A stretch of 64,000 nt of DNA from Euonymus europaeus (GCA_963580455.1 OY756965.1:3298501-3362500); one strand, 5' to 3'. Shown: positions 23,964 to 36,994, counted from the stretch's first letter. Made by a program: numbers and translations. Notes: generated by a model not told the origin, from the letters alone.

Positions 23964-25423
23964 TCGATAAAGTCTGAGGATGAGGAAATGACCTCACAAT
24001 GGAAGCATCACACCCCAAACACCCGCGCCAGGAAGTCCGAGTTGCTAGAATAAAGAATGGAGGCTGAAAGATATTGGAGCAGAGGTGATGTGCTAGAGTA
24101 CAGATTGCAGCGAAACTCCAACACAGCACCCAAAGGAGATCATACACAAAGTTGGTGCATCAACCACAGGGGTTGAACAGAACCACCGCGTAAATTACTT
24201 GCCTCTTATATTGCCAAAACGACCTCGTTTTGCAATTCATGGGGCTGATCGATATTTTTTTAACCACAAATTAGATTCGCAACTAATAATATCGACGGGT
24301 TTACCCAATCGCAAGAGTACGTGTCGCTAAACAGTAATCAATGAACGGGATCGAATCCTCAAGGACTGTACTAACTATCAGTTGTCAATTCACGTGATTT
24401 AAATGAGCGATTATTAAACTAAAATCAAACTTAAATTCAGAAGAAATAGATCTAGCTTCGATTTGGCGTTTCAAATACCTCCCCTCAAGAACACAGATTA
24501 ATATGCAAGCACACAATTTAAGAATTTAACGATGTCAGTCAAAAGGCCTTGGTCCAGCTGCAGTCAACTAGATTTCCCTAAACAACGATCCTGACTTTGG
24601 TCCAGTTGCAAGATCTTTTCTTATCGTAGGCGTCTTGGTTTGGTCTCTCCTAAGAACATCCTAAGGTAAGCATGAGCACTAGGAAATCGACAAACGCACA
24701 ACCTAGGGTAACAATCTATCACCCAATCAGCTATGTCTATTGTTCCCAAAACTTGGATCTTACGCAAGCTCTCGTCACTTCGTCAAACACCGGGTCATGG
24801 TCAGCCGAATATGTTTAACTAACAATACCTACAATTAAGATGTTGATCAGGCATACATAATCATAGGCAATCAACTTTAAATCCAGAGAACAATAAATAA
24901 AACTCAGTCTGCTTGTCAATTAAATCTGCAAACAAGATTTTGGTATAAGACTTACCAAACCTAGCTAGAAATTAATTTAGCTACGCATAACAATAATATT
25001 AAAATCCAACATCATAATAAACACTGTTCAATTTCAGTAATGGAGGAAAAGAATTGATGCTCCAATGCGTGCGCTTGATTCTTCTCTCCTTCTTGCCTTT
25101 GATTTTTCTCCTTTGAATTCTGCTGTCACTCCTCTGGATGGCTGCGTGTTTTCTTTTTAAAATTCCTAGGGTTTCTTCTTTAAGTACCAATCATCTGATC
25201 CAATGAGCCCTCGCCACGTCAGCTTCAAATTCCGTAAAGAACTAAATCCGCGTCCTGCGGCCGCGCCCAGGGTGCAAGAATCGGGTTTAGCTCAATTCCA
25301 GCTCTTTTGCTCCACTTCAGTACCTGTTCACACAAACACCCAAAAGAGGTAGAATCTATACCAATACCCATCAAAAATTAACTCTTTTAACACCGTTAAT
25401 TAGGTGCTTTTCAACACCTAACA
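23964..25423 (-). repeat. 3' LTR of the Athila-type element
   Basis: About 1.46 kb, matching 33716-35177 almost perfectly. The inner end is ..cacctaaca (CA), adjacent to the polypurine tract. The outer end begins at cgataaag, without the TGAT seen in the other LTR. Both LTRs contain the same 63-codon basic reading frame (minus strand, 24999-25190 here), which is probably chance. Promoter and polyadenylation signals should lie here but were not assigned. Confidence 0.9.
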
Positions 25424-25436
25424 AAATTCCCCCAAA
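25424..25436 (-). other. Polypurine tract
   Basis: On the minus strand it reads TTTGGGGGAATTT directly before the TGTTAGGTG start of the 3' LTR. This is where plus-strand DNA synthesis of an LTR retrotransposon is primed. Confidence 0.8.
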
Positions 25437-26052
25437 CTAACAATTTGCTTGTCCTCAAGCATCCACAATAACACTCAAAATCAAGGCACCATAATTTTGC
25501 AAAATCCATATTTTATTCTTAAAATCAACAGCCATATTCTGGACACACAAGCACCTCATTATTATTACCATGAAAAAACATCTAGCAGAAAAGTGCACTT
25601 TGTTCACTACCACTTAGTATACATAATTAATTCACACCCTCACACTGATTCACACCATTGCATGTATTTATTCTGTTTCACTCAAGTGTTTGAAGGTTAG
25701 TGTTTCTCTCGTATGGATGCATTAACTGCAGCCATAAGCTTGCATGTGAACCAATACAACTGCCTACCTCTAATGAGTTCAATGTGTCAAAAGGACTTGA
25801 GACTTAAAATATGGCAAAAAGGATTGGCTCAAGCATATTAGGAAAACTAAACAAAATGGGTAATCAGAATGTCCACAGTCTAGAAATTAGGCTATAAAAT
25901 GTAGCAAAGGCAGACAAGCATAGGTGAATAAAAGGGTAGTGACACCATGCATCAAACATGTCCGGAAATTAAAACAAATTGGGCAGCCAATAGGAGACTA
26001 TTCTATGTCTCTAACTAAGCACCAAAATTTTGCTGCCCCACAACTTCACTCC
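25437..26052. other. Athila 3' untranslated spacer
   Basis: Non-coding DNA between the env-position ORF and the polypurine tract. Nothing else was recognised. Confidence 0.6.
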
Positions 26053-27249
26053 TCATGGTAGAGTCCACTCCTGAATGAGGTCAAACATCTCCTGCTGCTT
26101 GGCTTCATAACGCTGCTGAAACTCCTTCATATCCTGCAGCATTCCATCAACATTACCCTGCATCCCATCCACAACAGTGACTAATTTATCCAGCTGCCCC
26201 ATCATTTTATCTTGTACCAATTTAGCCTGCTCAAAACCAGTGCCAAACACAGCTAACTTTTCCTCCACAGCCTTCAATCTATCAGCTAACTCACCCACCT
26301 GCTCACCTGAACTCTCCTTAACCACGGTACCACTTGAACCAGCCCCATCTCTACTAATAACCTTCTGCTGCTGCCTCACCAATTGCACTTCACTTCTCTC
26401 CCACCAAGTCCTATTAAGAGGAGCCTTCCTCTTCTCAGTTGTATCCAACGGTTCAGGTTCAATCCCCTCACTCAAACACAGAGAAGTGATCAGCACTCCA
26501 AACGGTAAAATCTGCCCCACATTCTTAGCTACCTTCACCCTCACAATGTGATCATAAATTGTAGTAGCCATACAAAAATTCATCATGCATACTATTGCAT
26601 ACATCAAATAACAAGTTTTTGCATTCACAGAGGACATGTGAGAAACAGGTATCACATTCCTAGATACTATCTGTGCCAGCAATCTATATGGCTGCAAAAA
26701 ATCAACATATGCAATCACATTCTTACTTGAATCCATCTCTTCCCGGCCACTTAATAAATCAACAACAACACTCCACTCTGGTCACACTGTACCAGACTCA
26801 GAGGTACCAAAATCCTTGAACCTAAAACTAGGTTTTTTTACAGGGTCAGGCAGTTTCATAATGGCACTAATTCTCCTTGCATTAAAGAAGAATTGCTTTC
26901 CTCTAACATATGCTACACAGTGATTATCATTCACAACCAAATTGGCGTAAAACTCATGAGTTATATTGATATTTGCTACCCCAGGCACTGATGCAATAGG
27001 CAACCAACCCCTCTCCTCTAAAATCGAATACCAGCTTACCTGAGCAAAATCACCAATGGCCACATGCCTCTCCACGTGTAAACCTCTATTCTTCCATACC
27101 TCCTCATACTCTGCCTGAGCCTCTGGTGTCATAAATCGCTCCATCACAGCATCGTCTTCACTTGGGCTCCCTGGGTTTTCCACTTCTTTCTCTTTTTCTT
27201 TACCTTTGATGGCTGCCACCTTCTTCCTTTTCGAGCTTCTTGTCGACAT
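26053..27249 (-). pseudogene. Athila third ORF (env-position protein), interrupted by one in-frame stop
   Basis: The frame starts at an ATG (27249, MSTRSSKRKK) and runs 399 codons to 26053, with a single TGA at 26784-26782. The first part is basic and then contains EFYANLV..VRGKQFFFNARRI, typical of the 'putative plant transposon protein' domain found in Athila-related ORFs. The second part has a hydrophobic segment (CYLMYAIVCMMNFCMATT) and then a long helical coiled-coil-like tail. Whether such proteins act as envelope is not established. The stop could be a C-to-T change of a CGA codon, as expected from methylated-DNA decay, but that is inference. Confidence 0.75.
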
Positions 27250-28238
27250 TCTCTGGTTATGCGGCGGCAAGGCAGAAAATTGACTCTAGGAATGAAAGGA
27301 AAATGCACAATACTTTAAGTGAAGTTGAGCCCTAACTCCCCTTTTGAACCCTTATTCCATTTTGGGCTGGGCCTGATGGTTTCGTAATCTGCGGCCGCCC
27401 AAGGTGCACAATTCTGTTTTGTTTGGCCATTTCTTTTTTTATTTTTATTTTTAAAATTAAGATCAAACCACGCGATTCTTGCGGCCGCCAGAAGCTTGCA
27501 TTTTCCTTATTCTCACATATGCATCACTGGGCACTCCTTGCATAATTCTTTACTGCCTGCTCAACCCCATAAACATCTATCAGTCTCAGTCACGTCCCAG
27601 TTTTTCCTGAGATCAATTCCTCTACAATCCCCTATTGGCATTCCATATATTCCAAATAACCGACATGCATGACACATGCAAGAAAAGGTATGGACGTATG
27701 TGAGACATATCACATACACATGGGATATTTTTTATGAAAATGGGATCACAAAAATATGGGCAACGTGGGTGGTCAAAAAGGGAATGAGAGACACCTTCAT
27801 CATACACATGAAACAATATTAGAGCAGTTCTTCGTGTATGGTATCATGCAAGTTCTAGCTAAACAGCTTCATGACATCCATTCACACAAAATCTCTGAAA
27901 GCTCCTCACATGGATCTATTGTTGGTGTGCAATTATTATGTATACCGAGTAGCCCTTCATCACAAATAAGTGTGCAATTTCTCATACTAGCTACTAGAAA
28001 ACACAGCGCAAAAACCTTGGAAAACACAGCGCAAAAATTTCAAAAACATTCCCTCCCCCAAACTGAAATCAACATTGTCCTCAATGTAAAAACAAAATGG
28101 CAATAAATGACGCAACAATTAAATAGACGAGAAGGGAAAAGAAAAACTTAGCTTGCATGAGTAGATGCGCCTCCACATGGGTTACCTCCCATGAAGTGCT
28201 GAATTTAATGTCGTCAGCCGGACTTAGTCAGCTCATGG
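27250..28238. other. Spacer between pol and the third ORF of the Athila element
   Basis: About 1 kb without coding potential on the element strand. It contains two GCGGCCGC-centred motifs (27391 and 27480 areas) that resemble one in the LTRs near 25257 and 35011. Plus-strand reading frames here are shadows. Confidence 0.6.
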
Positions 28239-31200
28239 TCAAAGCAAGGGGGGCACAAGTAGCACGGCAGCTTCCTTAGGGAGAGGGAGGGACTCCCAAT
28301 AAGGTTTTACCCTATGACCATTAACTTTGAAAGTATACTCAGAATCCAGTTGTCGCAGCTCAAGAGCACCATGAGGAAAAACAGCATTGACCACGTACGG
28401 ACCATGCCACTTAGAGCGAAGTTTGCCCGGAAATAACCGGAGACGAGAGTTGTACACGAGTACTTTCTGCCCTACTTGAAAATCACGACGAACCAATTTG
28501 CGATCATGATATCTCTTGGCACGCTCCTTATACAACTTGGCGTTAGCATAAGCATCTTGACGTAACTCTGCCAACTCATTAAGTTGTAAACGCCGCTTAT
28601 CACCTGCGTCTTTCATATCAAAATTAAGCTGTTTGATAGCCCAATAGGCACGATGCTCCAACTCAACTGGCAGATGACACTCTTTCCCGTAGACCAAACG
28701 GAAAGGTGACATCCCAATAGGTGTCTTAAAAGCGGTTCTATACGCCCATAAGGCATCATTTAAGCGCTGAGACCAATCTTTCCTAGTTGGATTCACTGTT
28801 TTCTCAAGAATAGTCTTAATCTCACGATTACTGATCTCCACTTGGCCACTCGTCTGAGGATGATAGGGAGTTCCAACACGATGGGTGATGCCATATTTTT
28901 TCATTAATGCCGCAAAAGGATAGTTGTTAAAGTGGCTGCCCCCATCACTTATAATGGCTCTTGGTGTCCCAAATCGAGCAAAAATATTATCCTGTAAAAA
29001 CTTCACAACCACTCGATGATCATTAGTACGTGAGGGGACTGCCTCGACCCACTTGGACACATAATCAACACCAACTAAAATATATTCAAAACCACAAGAG
29101 TTAGGGAAAGGACCCATAAAATCGATTCCCCAAACATCAAACAATTCAATGATTTGAATATTTTGCAATGGCATTTGGTGACGAGCAGAGATATTCCCAG
29201 TCCGCTGACATCTATCACAAGTTTTACAAAAATTCCAAGCATCTTTGAAGATAGTTGGCCAATAAAAACCAGATTGAAATACCTTAAGTGCAGTCTTTTT
29301 GGCCCCAAAATGCCCACCACATGCATGAGCATGACAATGCTTCAATAGGTCCAAGTGTTCATCCTGAGTAAGACAACGCCGAATCACTTGGTCCGGACAT
29401 ATCTTAAAAAGGTATGGGTCATCCAATATGTAATCCTTAGCCCGTGATTTGATGTGCTTCCTATCCTGGTAAGACAAGTCAGAAGGGAATGTGTTAGTAA
29501 CAAGAAAGTTTACAATATCAGCATACCATGGAAGCTCGGCAAGTGTGAAAAGATGTTCATCTGGAAAAGCTTCATGTAACGGCAACTCATCACTTTCTTG
29601 TGCAGGGAGTAGCCGAGAGAGATGATCAGCAACCACGTTCTCAACTCCCTTTTTGTCTCTTATCTCCAAATCAAATTCCTGCAATAAAAGAATCCAACGT
29701 ATTAGTCGAGGTTTTGCATCTTTCTTGGTCATTAAATACCTGAGTGCCGCATGATCAGTAAACACAATAACCCGTGACCCAATGAGATAGGATCGAAATT
29801 TCTCCAAAGCGAACACCACAGCCAACAACTCTTTTTCCGTGGTAGAGTAGTTGAGTTGTGCATCATTCAGCGTGCGTGAGGCATAGTAGATAGCATATGG
29901 AAGCTTATCTTTCCGCTGACCCAAAACAGCCCCCAAAGAGTAATCGCTAGCATCGCACATTAACTCGAAGGGAAGTGTCCAATCTGGAGCTCGCATTATG
30001 GGTGCTGAAGTAAGTGCAATTTTTAGTTGCTCAAAAGCTGTTTGACATGCGTCGGTCCACTCAAACTCGGCAGCCTTGGTAAGCAAGGCACACATAGGTC
30101 TAGATATTTTGGAAAAATCTCTGATAAAACGCCTATAAAAACCAGCGTGTCCCAAAAAACTACGCACACCTTTGACTGTCATTGGTGGAGGTAACTTCGA
30201 TATAGTCTCAATCTTTGCTTTGTCAACAGCAATGCCATTGTGCGAAATTAAATGTCCCAAGACTATACCCTCCTGCACCATGAAGTGACACTTCTCCCAA
30301 TTTAGAACAAGGTTTGTTTCCTCACACCTCTCTAGAACCAATCGGAGATGCTCCAAACAATCATCAAAATCTGACCCAAACAAACTGAAATCATCCATGA
30401 AAACTTCAATAAATTTCTCAACCATGTCGGAGAAAATACTCATCATACACCTCTGGAATGTGGCTGGTGCATTGCATAGCCCAAAAGGCATGCGACGGTA
30501 TGCAAAAGTACCATAAGGGCATGTGAATGTGGTCTTCTCCTGATCCTCATGCGCTATAGCTATCTGGTTATAACCACTGTATCCATCTAGAAAACAATAA
30601 TGACTGTGTCCCGCTAACCTCTCTAACATTTGGTCAATGAACGGCAAGGGAAAGTGGTCCTTTCGTGTCGCAGAATTCAGCTTCCTATAATCGATACACA
30701 CTCTCCATCCTGTAGTCATCCGGGTAGGGATCAATTCATTGTTTTCATTCTTGATCACAGTAATCCCACTCTTCTTCGGCACAACATGGATTGGGCTCAC
30801 CCACTTACTATCTGAAATAGGATAGATCACTCCCACATCTAACAACTTTAATATCTCCGCCTTAACAACATCTTTCATGTGTGGATTCAATCTTCTTTGT
30901 GCATCTCTAGTGGGTTTTGCATCAGTCTCCAAGAAAATATTATGCATGCACCGAGAAGGACTGATGCCTTTAATGTCTGCAATTGTCCAACCCAAAACTG
31001 TCTTATGCTTCCTCAAAATCCGAATCAACTTCTCCTCTTCCCCCAAACTTAAGTTGGCTGCCACAATCACTGGCAACAAATTGTTGTCTTCCAAGTAAAG
31101 ATACTTCAAATGACTGGGTAATTGCTTCAACTCCAAAGTTGGTGCTTTCACTGGAGATGGAACAAGAGACGTATTAGTTGGTACTAATTGTTCAAAAGGA

Positions 31201-33566
31201 GGAGTAGTCTTACCACCATAAGAGCGGTCTCTCTCCAGCGCATAAACACATTCAGATATGCATTCGGCCTGTTCCAAAGTGCCTTCATATAATTGTGTAG
31301 CATCCACACTCTCGGTCAAAACAGCTTCCATAGGGTCTGCTCGTGAAACCTGAAAAGTCTTACTCACAAGATCATCAATAACATCCACTCTAAAACAATC
31401 ACTTTGATCATCATGCGATTTAACTGCATCAAAAACACGAAATTCTAATTCTTGGTCATTAACTCTCATAGTAATAGTACCCTTTTTTACACAAATTTTC
31501 ATGTCAGCCGTGCGCATGAATGGACGACCAAGTATAATAGGCAAAGAGGATGAAACTGGGCTCTCTTCCATATCCAACACAACAAAATCAGCGGGTAGAA
31601 TTAAATTATTCACAGTGACCAACACATCTTCTAAAATTCCCCTAGGTCTCTTGACACTACGATCAACCAATTGGAGAGTAATAGAAGTCTCTTGCAGCTC
31701 ACCCAACCCCAGTTTTTCATACACTGAATAAGGCAATAAATTGATGCTTGCACCTAAATCTAATAATGCCTTTTCAAACAATTGGTTTCCCACCTTGCAA
31801 GGTATGGTAAAACTACCTAGGTCTTTGAGTTTAGGAGGCAGCTTATTCAACAATACAGCACTAACTTCTTCATTCAAAGCAACCTTTTCATGCTCACTAA
31901 ACTTCCTCTTATGAGTACAACACTCTTTCAAAAATTTGGCATATGATGGAATTTGTTTAATAGCATCAAGCAATGGAATGTTAATCTCAACTTTTCGCAA
32001 ATTTTCAAAAATATCATGAACTTTAGTTTGAGATTTTTGTTTAGCAAACCTTTGCGGGAAAGGTGGAGGATCTCTTCCCCATTTTTCTGTCTCCACTGGT
32101 GCAGATTTGCACCCTTCCTGCACCCTGTCGGCATCTGTCACTCTGTCTGGTGCAGATTTGCACCCTTCCTGCACCCTGTCGGCAATACCTCTCTGATTTG
32201 GGTTTGATGACTTCTGCCCTATTTTCTCCAACTGTTTTCCGCTTCGGAGAGTTGTAACAGCTTGTAATTGTTGTTGCCCAGCTGGGTTACTCATGGGCTG
32301 TGATGGTAACTCTCCTTTTTTCCTCTCACTCATCTCCTTAGCCATTTGTCCAACTTGAGTTTCCAACTTTTGAATAGACTGAGTTGTTTGTTGCATAAAT
32401 TGCAACATCGTAGTCTCCAAATCAGGTTTCTTGCCTTGTGGTTGAACTGGTGCTGCTGGATTCGCTACATTCTGCTCACCTCGCCATGAAAAATTCGGAT
32501 GACTTCGCCGTGGGTATGCTTGATTCCTATTGTTAAAATTGCCTTGTCCCATGAAATTAATTTGCTTCTGTTCCGACATGGATGTCAATGGACAAGCCTC
32601 AGTAACATGGTCTTGTTGTGAACAAACAGTGCAAAGACTAGCTGGTTGTGGCGGAGCTGGCACCTTGACATTAAATCCTTTCATAGCTTCTACAAGTGCA
32701 TCTAACTTTCGGTTCAAATTTCCCATTTCCGCTTGAGTCTTGGTATCAGCACTTACTTCATACATTCCCTGCCTTTTTGATGAATTTCTCCCTCTCGTAG
32801 AAAATTGCTGGGAATCCTCACTCAAGTCCTCAAATAATTCCATTGCTTCCTCACTACTTTTACGCATCAGAACACCATTACATGCTGAGTCCACTTTCAT
32901 TCGATTTACCTCATTTAATCCCTCATAAAAATGAAGAACAACATCGTCCTTGTGCAAATTGTGAGTGGGACATTTAGCTAATCGATTCTTGAAATCCTTC
33001 CAAGCCTCATAAAATAAATCCCCATCCTTCTGCTGGAAATTTTGGATGTCACGAACAAGTTGTTTAGTCCGATGGGCTGGAAAAAATTCCCTTAAAAATT
33101 TTGTCGCCATCTGCTCCCAAGTACCAATGGATCCTGACTCTATAGCGTTGTACCACATCTTTGCTCCACCTCTGAGAGTGAAAGGAAAGAGTACCAACTT
33201 GAGATTATCAGCAGTTATCCCCGTCATGTGTTGTGTACGACACAAGTCAGTAAAATCCTTCAGATGTTGATGTGGATCCTCGTCAAATCTACCCTCATAG
33301 TGTGGCACTGAGTTGAGCAGTTGGGGTGACAAACTGAAATTAGCCGCCCCTGTAGGTTGGTAAGTGATGCAAGATGGTTGGGCTATGTTCTATGGAATGT
33401 AACGGTTCATCATTGGAATTCGGGCAGCAGGAATTTCTACCCCTTCAGCCTCTTGGATCTGTCGATTATTATCTCCCATATTCCTTTGTCGCAGGCCTCT
33501 TACAGTCCTCTCAATTTCTGGATCAAACTGCTCCAACGGCTCTTGTCGAGACCGAGTATTGACCAT
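28239..33566 (-). pseudogene. Athila-type gag-pol polyprotein with one in-frame stop near its N-terminus
   Basis: One 1776-codon frame from the ATG at 33566 (MVNTRSRQ) to 28239, broken only by TAG at 33392-33390. After the stop it stays open for about 1,717 codons. Counting residues from 33332, domains are: retrotransposon gag 20-170; CCHC knuckle [14 protein letters not shown] about 234; aspartic protease [10 protein letters not shown] about 525; reverse transcriptase 850-1010 with FMDD at 977; RNase H from about 1120 ([13 protein letters not shown]); integrase HHCC 1331-1375 ([17 protein letters not shown]) and DDE core with D at WGIDFMGP, D at IISDGGSHF and E at GQVEISNRE. No chromodomain is visible. 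A 17-codon tandem duplication lies at 32096-32185. Catalytic residues appear intact, so downstream initiation could still give enzymes, but gag is compromised. Confidence 0.92.
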
Positions 33567-33692
33567 GCAACGCACAAAAAAAATATTCCAATACCTGCGA
33601 AAGAATTAATCCGAAGTAAGCAATAGCACGATAACAAGAAATACTAAATATAAAATATTACTATCTTAACGCAACTAGTAATGACTTAACAG

Positions 33693-33710
33693 TCCCCGAC
33701 AACGGCGCCA
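33693..33710 (-). other. Primer binding site, tRNA-Asp type
   Basis: On the minus strand it reads TGGCGCCGTTGTCGGGGA, five bases inside the 5' LTR. It complements the 3' end of plant tRNA-Asp(GUC) apart from one position that can pair as G-U. This primer choice is known for Athila/Tat-like elements. Confidence 0.82.
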
Positions 33711-33715
33711 AAACT

Positions 33716-35177
33716 TGATCGATAAAGTCTGAGGATGAGGAAATGACCTCACAATGGAAGCATCACACCCCAAACACCCGCGCCAGGAAGTCCGAGTTGC
33801 TAGAATAAAGAATGGAGGCTGAAAGATATTGGAGCAGAGGTGATGTGCTAGAGTACAGATTGCAGCGAAACTCCAACACAGCACCCAAAGGAGATCATAC
33901 ACAAAGTTGGTGCATCAACCACAGGGGTTGAACAGAACCACCGCGTAAATTACTTGCCTCTTATATTGCCAAAACGACCTCGTTTTGCAATTCATGGGGC
34001 TGATCGATATTTTTTTAACCACAAATTAGATTCGCAACTAATAATATCGACGGGTTTACCCAATCGCAAGAGTACGTGTCGCTAAACAGTAATCAATGAA
34101 CGGGATCGAATCCTCAAGGACTGTACTAACTATCAGTTGTCAATTCACGTGATTTAAATGAGCGATTATTAAACTAAAATCAAACTTAAATTCAGAAGAA
34201 ATAGATCTAGCTTCGATTTGGCGTTTCAAATACCTCCCCTCAAGAACACAGATTAATATGCAAGCACACAATTTAAGAATTTAACGATGTCAGTCAAAAG
34301 GCCTTGGTCCAGCTGCAGTCAACTAGATTTCCCTAAACAACGATCCTGACTTTGGTCCAGTTGCAAGATCTTTTCTTATCGTAGGCGTCTTGGTTTGGTC
34401 TCTCCTAAGAACATCCTAAGGTAAGCATGAGCACTAGGAAATCGACAAACGCACAACCTAGGGTAACAATCTATCACCCAATCAGCTATGTCTATTGTTT
34501 TCAAAACTTGGATCTTACGCAAGCTCTCGTCACTTCGTCAAACACCGGGTCATGGTCAGCCGAATATGTTTAACTAACAATACCTAAAATTAAGATGTTG
34601 ATCAGGCATACATAATCATAGGCAATCAACTTTAAATCCAGAGAACAATAAATAAAACTCAGTCTGCTTGTCAATTAAATCTGCAAACAAGGTTTTGGTA
34701 TAAGACTTACCAAACCTAGCTAGAAATTAATTTAGCTACGCATAACAATAATATTAAAATCCAACATCATAATAAACACTGTTCAATTTCAGTAATGGAG
34801 GAAAAGAATTGATGCTCCAATGCGTGCGCTTGATTCTTCTCTCCTTCTTGCCTTTGATTTTTCTCCTTTGAATTCTGCTGTCACTCCTCTGGATGGCTGC
34901 GTGTTTTCTTTTTAAAATTCCTAGGGTTTCTTCTTTAAGTACCAATCATCTGATCCAATGAGCCCTCGCCATGTCAGCTTCAAATTCCGTAAAGAACTAA
35001 ATCCGCGTCCTGCGGCCGCGCCCAGGGTGCAAGAATCGGGTTTAGCTCAATTCCAGCTCTTTTGCTCCACTTCAGTACCTGTTCACACAAACACCCAAAA
35101 GAGGTAGAATCTATACCAATACCCATCAAAATTAACTCTTTTAACACCGTTAATTAGGTGCTTTTCAACACCTAACA
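33716..35177 (-). repeat. 5' LTR of the Athila-type element
   Basis: About 1.46 kb with TG..CA ends (tgatcgataaag ... cacctaaca). It is near identical to 23964-25423: I count five substitutions and one single-base indel. The promoter that would drive the element should lie here. Confidence 0.92.
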
Positions 35178-36994
35178 GGGCTTAGGTGAAAAAGGTGTAC
35201 ACGATTAGTATATTAACAAGAAGCAACTCGCCAAGATATTATAGCAATCCCACGGGTCTTATGTATCAGTATTTTATATATATAAAACTTATTTTCACAC
35301 GTATACAACATTCTCTAATAAATTTGTTGTCCGTTAAATAATAGTGTATAATTTTTGTAAGAAAATGAACATAAATTTCTCTTATGATCTCCAAACTGGT
35401 TTATCTACTTGCATAGTGCATGTGTTATAATTAGATTTTATTTTTATTATTTCTCCTTTAACAAAACCTTTAAATCTCAAGTGTTCTACTATTCTTCATT
35501 CATTTTTTAACAAAATTATATCAAAATCAAAATCGAGTTCAAATCTTTTACAAAAAATAAGTCAGATACTCATTCAGATCGATAAAACACATATTTCAAT
35601 ACAATAATATCAACAACAATAAACATATCTATACATTTATTTTCGAGCATGATTGTACATGCCGAGTGTCATGATGAAAAAGCCAAAAAGGTTTACGTAG
35701 CTAGTGTGATAAATCTATCAAGTCCAGGTCATCCTCTTGTTAATGCTAATAGGTTCACCTCAGACTAATGACTATATTTTAAACCCAGGCTATTTTAAAC
35801 CCCTATAGCTAGATAATCATCAATATTCTTTGACTTGTCAAAAAGGGTACAGATTCAATTTTTAATAATTTTTCTTTCCCACGTGCCCCTCTGTATAGTT
35901 CACTCCCCATTATTTCTTGAAACAAGAAGCCTCTCTTTTTTCTTGAATCTGGCCCATCTAATTGATCCAAAGGTCAAAATTAATGACACATCAACCAGTT
36001 TCTCCATTTCCTTCCATTGTTGCCATCCACAACCAACTGACAAAGTAACTCTTGCACCCATAATTTCAATGGGAAAGTTCGGCGACTAATAAGCCACTAT
36101 GTCTCATTGTGGAGCCTTGGTTTGTTGTTCTTGTTGTGGGTGTGGTATCTGGATCAAGCATTTAGGAAATTTTTTTGATTTGATTAATTTGGAATTGGAA
36201 GAAAGATGACGAATCAGATGATGACTGCAGATGAAATAAAAAAAAGAGACGATTCACCTTATGACCAGTTGCTTTAGACCTTGGATATTACATTTTGGGG
36301 CTTAGAGATGGTAGACCAATATACTGATAGAGATTTGCTTCTAATATTTCTATTGATTTTTCATCCCTCACACAATTAAGTTTTAAAGATCTGAAGAAAT
36401 TTGACATTATAAGCAGAAGACTCACGGATGAAAATGGAAAACTCAGTCGTGCGATTGTACATATAAAACTAGTACAGCTGCATGGCTATATTTATAAAAC
36501 ATAATATATAATTAATTATTCAGCATAAATATATTTGAAATATCACCTAATAAATGTAATAAAAACTAAATATATAATAATATTTATATGGTCAAAGCAG
36601 GAACACTGGTCGATGAAACACATCAAATCTGATTTGACAATTAGTTTTGGGTTAAAATAATTTGCCTTTTGTTTTAGTGCATATAATTATGAAGAGCAAA
36701 AAATAAAATAAAAAATAAGACCTATTGATTTGACTATGTAGCTTTGGGTTGCAGCTTTATGTCTGATTGAGGCCGGAGGAGGGTTGATAGTAGGGTTATA
36801 TTGGGGGAGTTTGCTTTAGTGCAACCCTTTAACTATTCAACCATGTCCACATCAGATTAATGAAGATATTTCACGGCCCGACATATGATAATTTAAGCCA
36901 ATCGAAAATAAAAAAGAAAAATAAACCAGAAAAAGATATTATTGTTTCGAAATTGAATAATAAAGCAAAACTACCCCTATATAGCAGATGCATC
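35178..36994. other. AT-rich intergenic DNA
   Basis: No gene, RNA or bounded transposon was recognised. Around 35580-35640 it has 'cacatatttcaataca' words also found at 3480-3740 and 63530-63740. A plus-strand frame at 35835-36089 has no family signature. Confidence 0.5.

Larger units (their letters stand above)
23964..35177 (-). mobile_element. Athila-type Ty3 LTR retrotransposon, near full length
   Basis: In element orientation (minus strand): 5' LTR 35177-33716, primer site 33710-33693, gag-pol 33566-28239, spacer, env-position ORF 27249-26053, polypurine tract 25436-25424, 3' LTR 25423-23964. The tRNA-Asp-type primer site, DLGAS protease, FMDD reverse transcriptase, HHCC/DDE integrase without a chromodomain, and an extra ORF after pol place it in the Athila/Tat branch. 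The two LTRs differ at about five bases plus one indel, so insertion was recent. Each of the two ORFs carries one in-frame stop. A possible 5-bp target duplication is gggtt/gggct with one mismatch. The outer end of the left LTR lacks the first four bases (TGAT) seen in the other copy. Confidence 0.93.

Noticed and set aside
24999..25190. 63-codon Lys/Arg-rich frame present in both LTRs
   Set aside because: It lies wholly in the LTRs, and duplication there reflects LTR identity rather than selection; no known LTR-coded protein of this sort.
31928..33626. Plus-strand frames across the Athila gag-pol region
   Set aside because: Shadows of the long minus-strand polyprotein frame.
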